64,000 nucleotides of DNA, from assembly GCA_028015205.1 (NCBI GenBank), contig CM051516.1, forward strand, positions 28,324,593-28,388,592, given 5' to 3'. Below the pieces are notes generated by a model. It ran no database searches. It was not told the origin of the DNA and saw only the letters and a list, made by a program, of their open reading frames with translations. The position numbers and the translations under genes were made by a program. The stretch's first letter is position 1. Each line of letters starts with the position of its first letter. Of the stretch, positions 23,661-34,961 are shown in pieces. Origin of the DNA: Mytilisepta virgata. Its lineage: Eukaryota > Mollusca > Bivalvia > Mytilida > Mytilidae.

Positions 23661-25114
23661 ATGTGTCTCGGCATGCTTGACCGGTTTTCGGATTGGATTA
23701 TCTCCCCTTTTCCCGCGCTTCTCGATCGTCTCTCGGTCTTTCAACGGTCCGAGAGTATACGGAGTACACAGGTACTTTTGGATTATCTTCCCCTTTTCCC
23801 GCTCTTTTCACCACGGGTGGTGTTTTAGGGAGGACTAAAGGTAGGATTGGATTATGTCCTTTACCTTCAGCTGATGCTGTCAACATTAGGTCAATGGAGT
23901 GGTGTCCTTACCAACCGCATCTCCTGCTCCTAGCTGCTCATCGCTGATCTTGTCTTGCTCTGTGCTGCGTATTGAGTCCCTGAAGCCTGATACTCTCATA
24001 GTTATGTCGAGGTCCGACAGTATACACAGTACAATGGGACTATTGGGTTATCTCCCCTTTTCCTGCCCTTTTCATTCTCGGTCGTCTCTGGGTCTGTCTA
24101 TCTCACTGTTAAGTCCGAGAGTATACTCAATACAGAGGGACTATTGGATTATCTACCTTTCCCCCGCTTTTCATTCCAGGTGATGTTTTCCGTTTGTTCA
24201 AGGGAAGTCCAAAGGTAGGGCTGGATTATGCCCTTTACCTGCAACTGATGCTGCCACCGTTAGGTCAATGGAGGTGTGTCCTTAGCAACGGCGGTCCATC
24301 TCATTGCTTTTTTTGCTGCTCATCGCTGCTCTTCTCTTGCTCACCACTGCTCATTGCTGATTTTCTCTTGCTCACCACTGTTCATCGCTGCTCTTCTCTT
24401 GCTCATTGCTGCTCATCTCTTGTTCCGTGCTGCTCAGCTGCTCTTCTCTTGCTCTTTGCTACTCATCGCTACTTTCTTTTGCTCGGTGCTGCTCATCGCT
24501 GCTCTTCACATGCTCATCACTCCTCTTCGCTGGTCATCTCTTGATCCGTGCTGTTCATAGCTTCTCTTGTCTTGCTTTGTGCTTCTCATCGCTGCTCTTC
24601 TCTTGTTCTGCGCTGTTCTTTCCTGCCAGTTATGTCAAAGTCCGACAGTATACACAATACAATGGAACTATTGGGTTATCTCCCCTTTTCCTACCCTTTT
24701 CATTCTCGGTCGTCTTTGGGGCTGTCTCTCACTGTTATGTCGAAGTCCGAGAGTATATTCAATACATAGGGACTATTGGATTATCTCCCTATCTCCCGTT
24801 TTTCATCCCGGGTTGTGTTTTCCGTTTGTTCAAGGGAAGTCCAAAGGTAAGGATGGATTATGCCCCCTGACCTCCAGCTGAGGCTGCCACCGTTAGGTCA
24901 ATGAAGGGGTGTCCTTAGCAACGGCGGTCCATCTCATTGCTTTTTTTTTGCTGCTCATCGTTGCTTTTCTCTTGCTCAAAAGGACCGGTGCTGCCAAGTT
25001 TTGTTCCAAATGGACGTTCACCTAAGCAAGCGTGACTGCTTGCCTCATGTTTGTCACGGTTGCACCATTGAACCACTGACGTGGGGTAATGACCTACGAT
25101 AAGATTTAGAGGAC

Positions 25115-25205
25115 TAGGGTAAGGGTAAGAGTAAGGGTTAGGGTTAGGGTTAGAGTTGTGGTTAGGGTTATGGTTAGGGTTAGGACTCGAGTTAGGGTTA
25201 AGAGC
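25115..25205 (+). repeat. Interstitial telomere-like (TTAGGG)n tract
   Basis: About fourteen hexamers of GGGTTA/GGGTAA type with a few interruptions (TTGTGG, TTATGG, ACTCGAG). It lies in the central spacer of the inverted-repeat element, followed by a 108-bp tandem duplication (CGGAAAGACT..GTTTCATxAGGGTG at about 25237 and 25345). Confidence 0.9.
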
Positions 25206-27130
25206 AAGACTGGAATCCGTAAATGATCATTCCCGACCGGAAAGACTCTAGAATTTCCGTTTCATGAGGGTGTTCTCTTTCAGGTCCGTGTTACATGGGA
25301 GCAGCCATCGTAACATAAATGGGACCTAGAACATTCGTTCCCGTTCGGAAAGACTTTAAAATTTCTGTTTCATAAGGGTGCTCTCTTTCGATGCAGCCAT
25401 CTTTACTGTTCATCGTAACACAAACGAGATGATTTATAACGAAACAGTAAGAATCCCACCTACACCTCCTCAGCACAGCTGCAACAGGAAAGAACAGCGA
25501 CAGGCGTCAGCAGCAGCAGCAGCAAAAAAAAATCGAAATGAGCACGAGAGCATGGTGCCGAGCAGCGATGACCAGCGAAGAGCAGCACGGAGCAATAAAA
25601 GAGCAGCGATGACCAGCAAAGAGCAGCACGGAGCAATAGACGAGCAGCTCAGAGCAGCGAAGATTAGCACGGAGCACCATAAGAGTAGCGATGAGCAGCA
25701 GTAAGCATCGAAAAGCAAGAGAATACCAGCGAAGTCGAGCGGTGGTGAGCAGCATGGAGCAAGAGAAGAGCAGCCTGGAGCAAGATATTAGCAGCGATGA
25801 GCAAGAAATGAGAAGAAATGAGCAAGAGAAGAGCAGCGAAGAGCAAGAGCAGAGCATCTGCCCGCGATCCAAGATGGCCGCCAAAGCCGAACATAGTTTA
25901 ACATTGGATCCTATGGAAAATTTACTAAAAGATCTTCTCTGAAACCACTTAGCCATTTGGAACAAAACTTGGCAGCAATGGTCCTTATGAGCAAGAGAAG
26001 AGCAACGATGAGCAGTGAAAAGCAAGAGAAGAGCAGCGATGAGCATCCCAAAAAAAGCAAAGAGATGGACCTCCATTGACCTAACGGTGGCAACATCCGT
26101 TGGGGATAAGGGGGCATAATCCAACCCTACCTTTGAATGCAAACAACAGTTTCATATAAAATTCCCTAAATATATTATGTCATAGGTATGGAGTTCCCTC
26201 CATTTATAAGTTCTAGATATTGATTTCTGATTGTTTCTTTTTTTTTTTTGTTTCATTATTTAAATTAGAGTCTTGGCTTTATTTTAAGTTTAAATAAATC
26301 CATGAAATGTAAAAAAGGATTTTTTTTCAGAAAATTTTTATTAATGGGAGACTACTCTGAAAACATCCAAAAATAGGGTAATTTTAAACCACTTCATGTA
26401 GCAATTTTAAAAGGCGGCGAATGTATCCTGAAACTACATGTGCTGAAACCAGTTGAATGTGTACTTTGGAAAACACATATACTCAGTTCTAAACTACGCA
26501 GTAATCCTTGCTAGGGTGCTCTAAGGTTGGTCTGTTTTTGAAATATTTGAAGGGGGACGCCTATTTTTTGTCAGTTATCTTTCTGTAATGGTAAGAATTT
26601 GGAAAGGAATTCCTTAAAAATACTATTGGTATATGGTACAGCCAATTGTCCAGCTATCAATCTTTTGAGTATGTTCCGTCAATTTATGACGTCATGCACT
26701 CTTTGGACTTCCCTTGAACAAACGGAAGACATCACCCGGTATGAAAAGCGGGAGAAAGGGAAATAATCCAATAGTCCCTCTGTATTGAGTGTACTCTCGG
26801 ACTTAACAGTGAGAGAGAAAGACCAAGAGACGACCGAGAATGAAAAGGGGAGATAACCCAATAGTCCCCATTGTACTGTGTCATCGGACCTCGAAATAAC
26901 TGGCAGGAAAGAACAGCACAAAAAAAGAGAAGAGCAGCGATGAGCAGCATAGAGCAAGACGAGAGCAGCGATGAACAGCACGGAGCAAAAGATGAGCAGC
27001 GAATATCAGTGATGAGCATGAGAAGAGCAACAATGAGCAGCAAGGAGCAAGATAACAGCAGCGATGAGCAACGACTCAATCGATTGAAACCAAACTTGGC
27101 ACAGAAATATACCACCATCTGACGTTGTAC

Positions 27131-28130
27131 CTCATCATTCTGAAAAATGGCCACCTTCAAATTTAAAAAAAATATAAATTGAAAAAAAATTTGGACAGCT
27201 CCAATTTTCGCGTAAAAAAGTTCATCACCATCAAAAATGGTATAGATGACCATTTTGAAAATCAATAAGTTGAAAAAATCGGATCATAGAAAAATTCAAA
27301 AATAAATTCTACTTTCGTAAAAATTTATATTTGAGGCTAGAATGATAATGGGAGGACCGGGGACACCTGCTATGCTGTGAATAATAATTAGTTCTAGCAT
27401 TAATGATAGTGATCATTATATAAAATATTATTCCTATTTTTATTATTAGTTTTTTTTTAAATATATTGTAAATATAATCTTTTTGTGTTTACTTTTTGAA
27501 TATGCAATAGAATATGTATGGTATGACAAAATTGATTTAGTGTTCATTAATTTAAAACTTGGCTAATTTAGTACGAAAAGAAATGTTGGCGTTTTATCTC
27601 TGTTATTTTTTTTTTCAAAATAATATATATTTTTTGAATTTCAAAACAACCCTTCATGTTTTAAAGTATTTAGATTACATTTTCAGTCATAACCAGGTTT
27701 TTTCAGCTAATATACTCTTTTTTCATACATTAGATATTATTTAAAACAAATCATATTTTTCTGTGTGTATATCCACAATGAATACACATTTGTCTCAGTC
27801 TCATTGTAAATTATATCTAAAGAGAATTTTTTTTCAAAGAAATAAAAAATAGCCAGTAACAAGTATATACCTTTTTCTTTTACTGATATACATGTATATA
27901 TAAATAACCAATTAAACCATCTTCTTAATATTTTTTATCTTGATGACACAAACAAACTTAATATTATACTAAGTACTTGTTTACAAGATTGCTACACGTA
28001 GTGTCCCCCAACGCAGAGAAAATTCGAAGCCCTTAGGGATTTAAGATTACTTCCATGCCCTCCCCCCCCCCCCATAAAAATCAAATAGTTGCTGCCTAAT
28101 AAAAAAAAATGCAGTACAAAAACAAATAAA
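27131..28130. other. No recognised feature
   Basis: AT-rich with a C12 run near 28061. No gene or TIR seen. Confidence 0.45.
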
Positions 28131-28134
28131 AATT

Positions 28135-28640
28135 TGCGTCCACAAAGTGTTCCTGTAGTGTCACATGCACCAAAACATTACAGTTCCATAACTCCCGTAA
28201 AATTTGTCGACTCAAAATTGCGTTGCGATAGAATCAAGTACATATAGTAACAAACAATCCCACACAATTTGAATGAAATCCGATCAGCAGTCTCAGATGA
28301 GGTGCGCCCACAAACTGTTCCTATAGTGTCACACGCACAAAAACGTTAAAGTCCCATAACTCCTGTAAAATTTGTCGAATCAAAATCGCGGTGCGATAGA
28401 ATCAAGTACATATGTTGACTAACAGTCTTACGAATTTTAACGAAATCAGATCAGCAGTTTCAGAGGAGTTGTGTCCACAAATAACTTTGACGCACGGACG
28501 GACAGACAAAATTTGAATGAAATCCGATTAGCGCTCTCAAAGGAGTTGCGTCCATAAATAACTTTGACGGACAGTCAAAATTTGGACGAAATCCGATCAG
28601 CGGTCTCAGAGGAGTTGCGTGAACAAATTACTGTGACGGG
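28135..28640 (-). repeat. Tandem repeat family T1, reverse orientation
   Basis: Reverse complement of the units at 5335: TGCGTCCACAAA, CCATAACTCCxGTAAAATTTG and GAAATCxGATCAGC recur with a period of about 170 bp, then as shorter partial units near 28500 and 28570. Confidence 0.8.
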
Positions 28641-28844
28641 CGCACGGACGCAGACCATTACTATTACCATTTTCCTTTTTAAAACAGTCATCAGAATTGA
28701 GGACTGGGGACTAGACTTTTAATACTGTCCCCTAGATATATGATTGTTTTCATTTAAAGTATTTGTGTCTCTTTTATTTTTTTGTCACACTGTTTTGTAT
28801 TTATAGTTAATATGACAATAAAAAAATTGAATTAAATTGAATAT

Positions 28845-30975
28845 TATAATCAATTAGGGTTAGAATTTACCAACAGTATATAATTACATGTATATATTTG
28901 GGAGTTGCCATGATTTTAAATTTCGGAAATAACAAAGGCACTCTGGGAAATGGAGTTGTAGAAGAAATGCGCCCGGAAACTACGATCAGAAAATGAGCTG
29001 TTCCATTGATTCAAAATCCAAAAATATTTTACTTTTATTACGAAAGTGATCCAGACCCATTTTCTCCTATTTATTGATTTTTTTTAATTCTTTCTTTAGA
29101 CTTAAAATTACGTGTAAAAACATTTTGATGACATTTGTCGTCAAATATATAATTGCACTGTTTGAAAAAAGAAACCAGGATGCTTATAGATCCCATCATT
29201 GACCTGTGAACATCAATTATAAATCAACAATAGCTGGCGCCTTTCTTTTTTCGAATTGAAAGTCATCATTTTCAAAATGCACACTTTGTAAGTTGAAAAC
29301 GTAATAAGATTCTTTAGCTCACAAAGGAAATAGTTACGTACGAGAGATATTTTTGGTTAAAGAGGCACGTCATCAAATTATTGTTAAATAGGACAAATAC
29401 AAATTGAACTTAGTACCAATTGTTTGAGTTTTTGTTCTAAACTAATTCAAAACAAATAATAAAATGATGTGAAATACTTTGGAATGGTAATAAAGCTTGC
29501 GAATCCTCTGACGTCACACGACCTTTCGTAAATCTTATTGCCCGTAAAGAAAACTTTCAATTTTTTCCGATTTTCTCAGGACCGGCATAAATCATTGTTT
29601 GACGACTCAGCTTAAATTCATTTTCTGCTCAAAACCAAGCAGAGGTTGGTACCATTGGTACCACGCAAGACATGAAAAAGAGGGCATTTTCTGCATAAAT
29701 TTAATATCAGGAAATGACGTGATATTTTTCATAGGTTTCGACCGATGATCATATATTTTTATCATAATTACACCTTATGTAAGAATCCTGGGTTTTGATT
29801 GGTTGATAGCCAGTGCATTTTTCACCAATTTACTTTTATCAAATGAATATCGTTCATTTTAAAACAGCGCCGGGGTATATGCAAAAAGGATATGCCTTTT
29901 TTACCCTCTCTGCCGTGGTATTTGCCAAAAAATACTCTATCCGACTGGACGCTTGTACTGTCACGATCATCCATGCGTTTTGTGTCACGATTTGTACGTT
30001 AACATTCGGTGTAATTAAACAGATATAGCATGTTCTTGAGGGGTATTTGCGAAAAATACCAGTCTTGAGAATGTATTTCCCTCGCCTTACGGCTTGGGAA
30101 ATTTAACATTCTCTCGACTGGTATTTTTCGCAAATACCCCTCCTTAACATGATATATCTGTTCAAAGTAACGGTCAAACTGGAAATAAATCCGTTATCTA
30201 CGTTTATAGCCGTGTACAACCCTTCAGCACCACTGTTCAGCCTTCAGCTCCTTCTCCGTGTGATAGAATCTCAATGCCCACGGACATAAACTTAGATAAT
30301 TCATAATTTCGTGTTACTGTAAAATTAAATTCTCAGTCAACTATAAATTCTTGGCATAGCTGACTATGGCCAATTTAATCAAATAATCAATAATCAAATT
30401 ATAATGCAATATTTAATCATTGTACATGTATATGTATTTATTTTTCATTTATATATTTATATATCTTTGCTGTCATCTTGAAATATGTATAATATGATTG
30501 TATGGAGAGGATTCAATACGTTGTAATAACTTGTATCCAATCCAATTGTTCTTTTTGACAATAAAATATTTCTACACTAAACTAATAATCAAATCGACAT
30601 TAAGTTCATATTTGATTATGTATAAAGTAATAATAATATTATTATAATAAAAAATAGTCAACTTTATTACAGAAATTCAGATTAGATAGAAACTTCATAA
30701 TTCTAGTTAAAAAACTATTTATCTGACGAAGCTTTGCTCAAATCAATACAATTATGATCAATTACAGATTTAAACATGTATGAAAAACCTAAGAAAATAC
30801 ATGAATAAGCGTACAAATCTCATAAAAGTATATTCTAGGCTTTAATAAAATGATTCTTATGTATATCAAATTTTGTGCTCTCAATTACTTACCGAAAAAA
30901 ATATAAGACAAAAAAATATATAAAATATCTGACAGATATTCAAAGAAATAAATATTAAAGAATTACAACATTTTT
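28845..30975. repeat. Diverged duplicated block D, copy 2
   Basis: Same order and orientation as 21130-23170, about 7.7 kb away. Instead of the SINE, this copy contains the foldback element at 30018. See copy 1 for the matching segments. Confidence 0.65.
30018..30162. mobile_element. Foldback MITE (family F2), 145 bp
   Basis: Arms AACAGATATAGCATGTT, GAGGGGTATTTGCGAAAAAT and ACCAGTCTTGAGAATGT are mirrored on the right. The loop is TCGCCTTACGGCTTG. Arm identity is above 90% by eye. Non-coding. Confidence 0.85.
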
Positions 30976-31795
30976 GGGGGGTATTTTGTATCATGTCGGT
31001 ATGAAAGAAGGTATGTAGTGTATTAAATCTTAAAAAGATCCCAATATATACGTGACAGGAGTTAAAACAAAGAAACAATTACGATCTTATTACTGTTCTC
31101 ATTTTAAAGCGAGTCCTTCAACGGCATAAAAGTGTCGATAAATGTTGCATGCCGAATTGTGCCACTAGTCCTAGTTTTAATGGAAATCTTTGTAAATGTT
31201 GCTTCATATTTGTGTAACTGAAGCCCAGAAGTCAATCAACAAATCCATTGCAAAGTTAATCGTTTGCATCAAAATATGGGAAAATACGATTTAAGATTGT
31301 TGTATAAATTTAAAAACAAAAGAAGAAAGAAACGGAGACCAGAAAAAGTACAAAAAACAAATTTCGGTACAAGTAGTGTATTTATGCGATATGTACATTT
31401 TAGAAACTCAGGGTGGTAAACTGCGTCGGGAGTATAGTATAAAAAAATATTTATTTAATACTGTAGGAAATAAATGGATTTAAAATAATTCGGAAGCAGT
31501 GCGATAACAGGAAAACGCAATAATATCAAAATTCAAAGACTCCGCCCTAAGACCTGAAATCTAAAACTGCATATATACAGTCTCATTTGTCAGATAGAAA
31601 AGCGTTTTCTGATACCATTTTTGATATACTGTAAAAGAACATTTCAATATCGGAATTGAGAATACATCGATGCAATAAGACCATGAATAAAGTCTATCAT
31701 AAGATTAAAATTCAGAGATAAGACGAATTACGCAGCAAGAAATACATCAAATACAAAAACCAGAGGCGTAAAAACATATAGCTTATCAAGAGAAT
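30976..31795. other. No recognised feature
   Basis: AT-rich, no supportable gene. A short stretch at about 31550 (GACCTGAAATCTAAAACTGC) resembles about 22253 in the other duplicated region, out of order. Confidence 0.4.
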
Positions 31796-31801
31796 CGATA
31801 C

Positions 31802-32577
31802 ACAGTATTGCCAAACCCAAAGAGAATCAGAATCCCAATGACCTGTCAATAAACAAAATTGTCAAACCCAAAGAGAATCAGATTCCCAACGACCTGTCAA
31901 TAAACAGTATTGCCAAACCCAAAGAGAATCAGAATCCCAACGACCTGTCAATAAACAGTATTGCCAAAAGCAAAGAGAATCAGAATCCCAATGACCTGTC
32001 GATACACAGTATTGGCAAACCCAAAGAGAATCAGAATCCCAATGACCTGTCGATACACAGTATTACCAGACCCAAAGAGAATCAGAATCTCAATGACCTG
32101 TCAATAAACAGTATTGCCAAAAGCAAAGAGAATCAGAATCCCAACGACCTTTCGATACACAGTATTGCCAGACCCAAAGAGAATCAGAATCCCAACGACC
32201 TTTCGATACACAGTATTGCCAGACCCAAAGAGAATCAGAATCCCAATGACCTGTCGATACACAGTATTGCCAAACCCAAAGAGAATCAGAATCCCAATGA
32301 CCTGTCGATACACAGTATTGCAAAAAGCAAAGAGAATCAAACTCCCAACGACCTTTCGATACACAGTATTGCCAGACCCAAAGAGAATCAGAATCCCAAC
32401 GACCTTTCGATACACAGTATTGCCAGACCCAAAGAGAATCAGAATCCCAATGACCTGTCGATACACAGTATTGCCAAACCCAAAGAGAATCAGAATCCCA
32501 ATGACCTGTCGATACACAGTATTGCCAAAACCAAAGAAAATCAGAATCTCAATGACCTATTGATACACAGTATTGCA
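31802..32577 (+). repeat. 51-bp minisatellite, 15 units, with 204-bp higher-order repeat
   Basis: AAAGAGAATCAG recurs every 51 bp. Units differ at three sites: CCAAACCC/CCAGACCC/CCAAAAGC, CCAATGACC/CCAACGACC, and TGTCAATAAA/TGTCGATACA/TTTCGATACA. Units 7-10 and 11-14 show the same order of variants, so the array grew by duplicating a four-unit (204-bp) block. 51 is 17 codons, so frames stay open on both strands (149 and 138 codons), but there is no initiation context, flanking exon or bias against substitutions at any codon position. Confidence 0.95.
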
Positions 32578-32662
32578 AAAAACGAACAAAAAGGTTGTTC
32601 AGCAAAAATTTTAAGGTCCTAAAGACTATAAGGAACAACAAAATTTAAACCAGATAAGTACA

Positions 32663-32823
32663 TATTATCAGGTTTTCTGCAAACGTATATCGTAAAATAT
32701 CAGCCGCGAGACACAATTTGAAGCTTTTTCGGCGAGTGAGCGTAGCGAACGAGCTAAAAAACTTCATATTGTGTCGAGCGGCTTATATTTTACAATATTT
32801 GTTTGAAGAAAACTTGATGATAA
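32663..32823. mobile_element. Foldback element (family F3), about 160 bp
   Basis: Left arm ATCAGGTTTTCTGCAAAC, GTAAAATATCAGCCGC, GACACAATTTGAAG; right arm carries the complements in reverse order. The centre GGCGAGTGAGCGTAGCGAACG is the loop. Non-coding. Confidence 0.8.
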
Positions 32824-33960
32824 ATTTATCGTATTGTTAACTAGCAATCTTAATGGAATTTCTTACTTTTCAATGGCCATCTGTCTATACCCGGATGTTT
32901 TCCTGATATATTCGGGTCAACGTTGGGTCAAACATTATGACGTCGCTGATATATTCGGGTCAGCTCATATTTGGGTGGGGTCAACTCTTTACGACGTCAT
33001 AGTGCCGAAATACGGGAAATTGTGAAGGCCTCAGCAGGTCGATATAGGCATGGGGAAATACGATAATTCAAAAGACCAGTTTGTCAGTGAAATCAACTTT
33101 TTCGTTAATACAATGTAAAAGCAGTATTTGGAGATTTAAAGTTTGTACTTTTTTTGCAGTCCAAAAAGAAATTATGCCATAATTTTTCATAATTATTACC
33201 ACAGTAAATAATGAACGTTTTGTGTAACATAGAACAGTGTTGGTTTGTATTTCTGTTTGTTTTATATCATTTCGGAAATGTTCTGGTGCAGTAAAAAAAA
33301 CAATAAGAATGTTACACTCAATAAAATTAATCTCAATAAATAAAGAGGGGTCTTGTAACGTAAAATAGTCCATAATGAGAACGAGAGACTAATTCCTAAT
33401 GTATCTCCTTTTTTTAAATTAATTAATTTATTTATTTTTATATTTTACTAACAAAAGCATGTATAATTAAAATTTGAATTATTCATAATCGTAATTTATT
33501 AATTACAAATATAGGTTTATGATTTCATAAGGAATAATTAATAATAACAATACAATAAGGAACTTTGACACTTATCATCTAGCTATATATATAGTTCGGT
33601 AGGCGTTCAATAAAAATGTAAATACTGCCTATTTACTTGACATTGAAATAAAATACATCTAAACTTAACAGCCAATTAGATTTCTTTTAAAAGCTTCTAT
33701 CCACGACCATTAAAAAGTAATGAATATTTACGTCACTCGGATTTGACACTAGTTACGTAAAAAACCAAATAAGGGGGAGATGGGTGAAAAATTTAGAAGA
33801 AAATGATTTTTTCCCCTTCGGAAAATATATGGAAATGTCTTAATAAACATCGGAAATTAAATGTGCCAAAATGCATATATTTTGATCTAAAAGTATAAAC
33901 ATGTGTTGAAAATGCAAGAAAAAGTTAAAAGCGATACTAATAAGAACCCCTTTAAGTTGA
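32824..33960. other. Upstream intergenic of the secreted-protein gene
   Basis: Nothing recognised apart from A/T-rich sequence. TATATATATAG near 33585 is low complexity. Confidence 0.45.
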
Positions 33961-33973
33961 TTTGATGACGATT

Positions 33974-34003
33974 TGACCTTAGGTCACATTAAGCAGTATA
34001 TAA
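33974..34003 (+). promoter_or_regulatory. TATA box with upstream TGACCTTAGGTCA palindrome
   Basis: TATATAA at 33997-34003 lies about 30 bp before TCTCACAGTTG, a plausible initiator at about 34028. Eleven bases upstream is the perfect 13-bp palindrome TGACCTTAGGTCA (33974-33986): two AGGTCA half-sites everted with 1-bp spacing, a nuclear-receptor-type site. It sits in front of the exon chain of the secreted-protein gene. Confidence 0.5.
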
Positions 34004-34027
34004 TCTGGAAAAGAAAAAGTTTCTGTC

Positions 34028-34091
34028 TCACAGTTGACAAAAGGGTCGGACCAAAAGGTTTAAACAGACAATACACAAGACATCCTTTAAT
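34028..34091 (+). other. Putative 5' untranslated exon of the secreted-protein gene
   Basis: Starts about 30 bp after the TATA box and ends AAT followed by GTAAGT, a consensus donor. No ATG in it. The next acceptor, TTCATTGCAG at 34957, leads directly into CATT and the ATG of the signal peptide, so splicing would remove 34092-34957. Confidence 0.45.
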
Positions 34092-34961
34092 GTAAGTAAA
34101 ATTGAGTTATTACTATAAAACATGTATTTCATATTTTTGTTTGGTAATTTGGAAAATTTAAATAAATTAAAACAGCCACATTTCGAGGTTGATTAATATT
34201 ATTGTTATTCATCGGTACTAAGTTTGTGCCTGACAAATTCGTTACATACACAATTAAATTTAACAGGCTAGACATACTCACCCTTTCAGCACACTTTAAT
34301 ATTACAACAATGCTTTTTTTATTTGTGTTGTTTTGTTTCGTTTCTTTGGTATGCTGTGTGTTTTGTATTTTTATTCCTACAAATTGCAATCTTTTTTGAA
34401 TTTTGTGTTTATAAGACCAAAGTTTTCAGCGGTAAAATTGGCGCTTTTTTCAATTTTTCACGTTTTGTAGTTTTTTTTTAATGTCAACGTGGACCATTCA
34501 TTAGCTTTCTGAATATAAAGATATTTTTTGGGGACACAGTGAGTTAAGATGAAATTATCAATCGTGGTAAACAAGTTTTAGATAAATTGGTATCGGCCTA
34601 AATTGGAGGTTGATATCACTGTAGCAAGTCAATGTGTAAAGTAACCAGTGAACGGGTAAAGAGTCCATAATTGATATTTTTTTATATCAACCTCGTATTT
34701 TGTCCTCTGTCGATATCACTTTCAAATTCATCATAATCTTAAAATTAATATATACAAATATATTTCATGAAAAACATCTACTACCAGCTTAACATCGGTC
34801 TTTAGCATAATAGTAGCTTTTTAAAGAAGTCTTTACCTTTCCTTCTTACAGAAAATATATCTTTGAATATCATTTGAAATGAGCAATGTTACAACACTGT
34901 ATTGAAATAATTCTCTTTTTCAGTTTTTTTTCTGGATAATAAACGGCTTCATTGCAGCATT

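Larger units (their letters stand above)
23375..27130. mobile_element. Giant inverted-repeat element with GCTGCTC/GAGCA arrays (family G, copy 1)
   Basis: The left arm (to about 25020) is pyrimidine-rich, made of GCTGCTCATCGCTGCTCTTC-like units interleaved with two single-copy modules: one with GAGAGTATAC..GGACTATTGGATTATCT, one with TTGTTCAAGGGAAGTCCA..CCGTTAGGTCAATGGA. The right arm (about 25480-27075) holds the same modules in reverse complement, now as purine-rich GAGCAGCGATGAGCAGCA units. The left end (23380-23660) is dense in CCGGAAGT and TGACGTCA sites. The many ORFs here are repetitive hydrophobic or charged translations of the arrays and are not genes. Confidence 0.7.

Noticed and set aside
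25115..25205. Chromosome end
   Set aside because: The telomere-like tract is short, interrupted and flanked by long non-telomeric sequence on both sides.
24194..27265. Many overlapping ORFs of 70-211 codons on both strands
   Set aside because: They translate the GCTGCTC/GAGCA arrays into repetitive hydrophobic (LLLFAAHRCSS-like) or charged (EQEKSSDEQ-like) strings, open in several frames at once, with no domain or start context.
32101..32563. 149- and 138-codon ORFs in the 51-bp array
   Set aside because: The unit is a multiple of three, so any stop-free frame stays open. Both strands are open and variants are not biased by codon position.
31802..32577. Regular direct repeats resembling a CRISPR array
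   Set aside because: Units are contiguous with no unique spacers, no cas genes, and the genome is eukaryotic.
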